Shown here: piece after piece, positions 4,647 through 5,695 of the stretch
How the letters are laid out: every line of letters starts with the position of its first letter
Position numbering within the stretch: position 1 is the stretch's first letter
Source of the DNA: Dehalococcoidia bacterium
GTDB lineage: Bacteria; Chloroflexota; Dehalococcoidia; GIF9; AB-539-J10
NCBI GenBank assembly: GCA_023129815.1
Contig: JAGMBH010000015.1
Coordinates: 1 to 5,695, forward strand
Direction of reading: 5' to 3'
Length of the DNA: 5,695 bases
Translations under genes and position numbers: made by a program
The notes under the pieces: model-generated
What the model was told of the DNA's origin: nothing
The model's database searches: none
The model's input: the letters and a program-made list of their open reading frames with translations, nothing else

Positions 4647-5504
4647 GTGAAAACATCTCCAGTTAAAGCCTTGCTTCAGCAGTTTGGCCTTAAGGCCAAA
4701 AAAAGATTGGGACAGCATTTCCTTGTTGATGAAGATATGTTGGAGTGTATTCTATCTGCTGCTGAACTTAGTCGCAAAGACATTATAGTTGAGGTAGGGC
4801 CAGGCTTAGGCATACTGACTAAAAGGCTAGCTGAGGTAGCCGGTAAAGTTATCGCTGTGGAACTCGATTTCAAATTAGTTAGAATGTTAAGGGAAAGTTT
4901 AGCTTCTTTCTCCAATGTCAAAATTATCCACGCTGATATACTCAAGATTGCTCCACAGCAGCTTTTGGGAGATTATTTGACTATTCCTGAGTTGGCACAA
5001 GGTTATAAAGTAGTAGCTAATCTTCCTTATTATATTACTTCACCAATTCTGCGTCATTTTTTAGAGGCTTGGGCTAAGCCTTCGTTAATGGTGGTAATGG
5101 TGCAGAAGGAAGTTGGTGAGGCTATAGCTGCTAATCCTGGTAAGATGAGCCTGCTTAGTGTTAGCACTCAATTTTATAGTAAACCGACTATCATAGCCTT
5201 TGTGCCAGCGGGAAGTTTCTATCCACCGCCGAAGGTGGATTCTCTTATTTTACGCCTTGATGTTTACTCCAAACCGCCTATCGAGGTCTGCGATGTTGAC
5301 AGTTTTTTTGATATAGTTAGCTGTGGTTTTAGGTCACCACGCAAACAGCTCCGCAATTCCTTGGCTCAGGCTCTGGGAATGCCGCCCAGCCAGGTCGCTT
5401 TGTTGCTGGGAAAGGCTGGAATAGAAGCTAAACGACGGGCTGAAACGCTTAATCTGGGAGAGTGGAAAGAGCTAGGGGAGGTTTTTGCCCCCTTTAGGAA
5501 ATAA
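4647..5504 (+). CDS. rsmA: 16S rRNA (adenine1518-N6/adenine1519-N6)-dimethyltransferase RsmA/KsgA
   Basis: S-adenosylmethionine-dependent enzyme that dimethylates two adjacent adenines in the loop of 16S rRNA helix 45 late in small-subunit assembly; its loss classically gives kasugamycin resistance. The 285-residue protein has all family motifs: KKRLGQHFL (residues 18-26), SAM motif I EVGPGLGILT (49-58), VELD (71-74) gripping the ribose, HADIL (95-99), catalytic motif IV NLPYYI (125-130), MVQKEV (151-156), FYPPPKVDS (191-199) and the rRNA-binding GFRSPRKQLRNSL (227-239). It is about 12 residues longer than E. coli KsgA (273), partly through a short insert around 103-119 between HADIL and NLPY. 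The start is GTG: an in-frame TAG lies 3 nt upstream at 4641-4643, and the next ATG would delete the SAM-domain N-terminus. It heads an operon with ispE, 5 nt downstream, a pairing common in bacteria. It reads divergently from the flavoprotein gene. Confidence 0.97.
   Translation: MKTSPVKALLQQFGLKAKKRLGQHFLVDEDMLECILSAAELSRKDIIVEVGPGLGILTKRLAEVAGKVIAVELDFKLVRMLRESLASFSNVKIIHADILKIAPQQLLGDYLTIPELAQGYKVVANLPYYITSPILRHFLEAWAKPSLMVVMVQKEVGEAIAANPGKMSLLSVSTQFYSKPTIIAFVPAGSFYPPPKVDSLILRLDVYSKPPIEVCDVDSFFDIVSCGFRSPRKQLRNSLAQALGMPPSQVALLLGKAGIEAKRRAETLNLGEWKELGEVFAPFRK
5496..5499 (+). promoter_or_regulatory. Shine-Dalgarno of ispE inside the ksgA 3' end
   Basis: AGGA lies 10 nt before the ATG at 5510 and is embedded in the last codons of ksgA, whose stop is at 5502-5504. 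This placement fits translational coupling of the two genes and supports the chosen ispE start. Confidence 0.5.
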
Positions 5505-5509
5505 TCGCT

Positions 5510-5695
5510 ATGCTAACTATTTATGCGCCAGCCAAAATAAACCTTGTTCTCGAAGTGCTAAGAAAGTATGACGGTTATCACCAAATCTCCAGTATTTTTC
5601 AGACAATAAATTTGTGTGACACCCTTAGATTTCAGCTAGCTGAGGAAATCTCTTTTAAGTGCAGTGAGCCAAGCTTGGAGCGCAATAATTTGGTA
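5510..5695 (+). CDS. ispE: 4-diphosphocytidyl-2-C-methyl-D-erythritol kinase IspE, N-terminal part
   Basis: GHMP-family kinase that phosphorylates the 2-hydroxyl of CDP-methylerythritol with ATP, the fourth step of the MEP pathway to IPP and DMAPP. Only the first 62 codons are in the window (family length about 280-300); the frame stays open to the edge, so this is cut by the window and not broken. My translation begins MLTIYAPAKINLVLEVLRKYDGYHQISSIF. It shows the diagnostic APAKINL (residues 6-12, with K9 and N11 expected in substrate binding), DGYH (21-24), SIFQTINLCDTL (28-39) and ERNNLV (57-62), which corresponds to the NNLV segment just before the ATP-binding loop. The usual RPDGYHEL is here KYDGYHQI, a mild variation. 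It starts 5 nt after the ksgA stop. Its presence shows the organism makes isoprenoids by the MEP route and supports a bacterial, not archaeal, host. Confidence 0.93.
   Translation, partial: MLTIYAPAKINLVLEVLRKYDGYHQISSIFQTINLCDTLRFQLAEEISFKCSEPSLERNNLV

Noticed and set aside
4676..4945. 89-codon minus-strand open frame inside ksgA
   Set aside because: It is antisense to the SAM-binding domain of ksgA; its serine- and leucine-rich translation is typical of a shadow frame.
24..5695. A previously undescribed multi-gene system
   Set aside because: Five of the seven genes have clear housekeeping or metabolic assignments, and the two uncharacterised ones (DUF429, COG2509) are widespread families separated by a repeat; nothing in the arrangement points to a dedicated system.

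Overview
This is an ordinary chromosomal stretch with moderate GC (AT-rich between genes). It almost certainly comes from a bacterium: the right end carries the start of ispE, a MEP isoprenoid pathway gene, behind a bacterial-type ksgA. The archaeal-type bifunctional fructose-1,6-bisphosphate aldolase/phosphatase, the small CobA/CobO-type corrinoid adenosyltransferase and the COG2509 flavoprotein together fit a deep-branching anaerobic lineage. A Chloroflexota/Dehalococcoidia-like organism is my guess, and nothing in the window proves it.

Layout: five genes read leftward on the minus strand. In order of transcription they are a COG2509 FAD-dependent dehydrogenase (4555 to 3164), a DUF429 protein (3023 to 2370), cobA/cobO (2313 to 1753), fbp (1737 to 643) and rdgB (632 to 24). 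The cobA-fbp-rdgB trio is tightly packed, with gaps of 10-15 nt, and looks like one operon with its own promoter just upstream of cobA. The gap between the flavoprotein and DUF429 genes is filled edge to edge by a 28% GC modular inverted repeat. On the plus strand, ksgA (4647-5504) and ispE (5510 to beyond the window) form a second operon. It diverges from the flavoprotein gene across a 91-nt promoter region.

The genes are housekeeping or central metabolism: nucleotide-pool cleaning (rdgB), gluconeogenesis (fbp), coenzyme B12 formation (cobA), 16S rRNA dimethylation (ksgA) and isoprenoid precursor synthesis (ispE). DUF429 and COG2509 are families without an assigned substrate. I found no defence system, CRISPR array, RNA gene, phage gene or transposase. 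The points most worth a second look are the intergenic inverted repeat (which also supplies the Shine-Dalgarno of the DUF429 gene), the apparently leaderless or near-leaderless GTG starts of cobA and ksgA, and the cysteine clusters in the two least characterised proteins.
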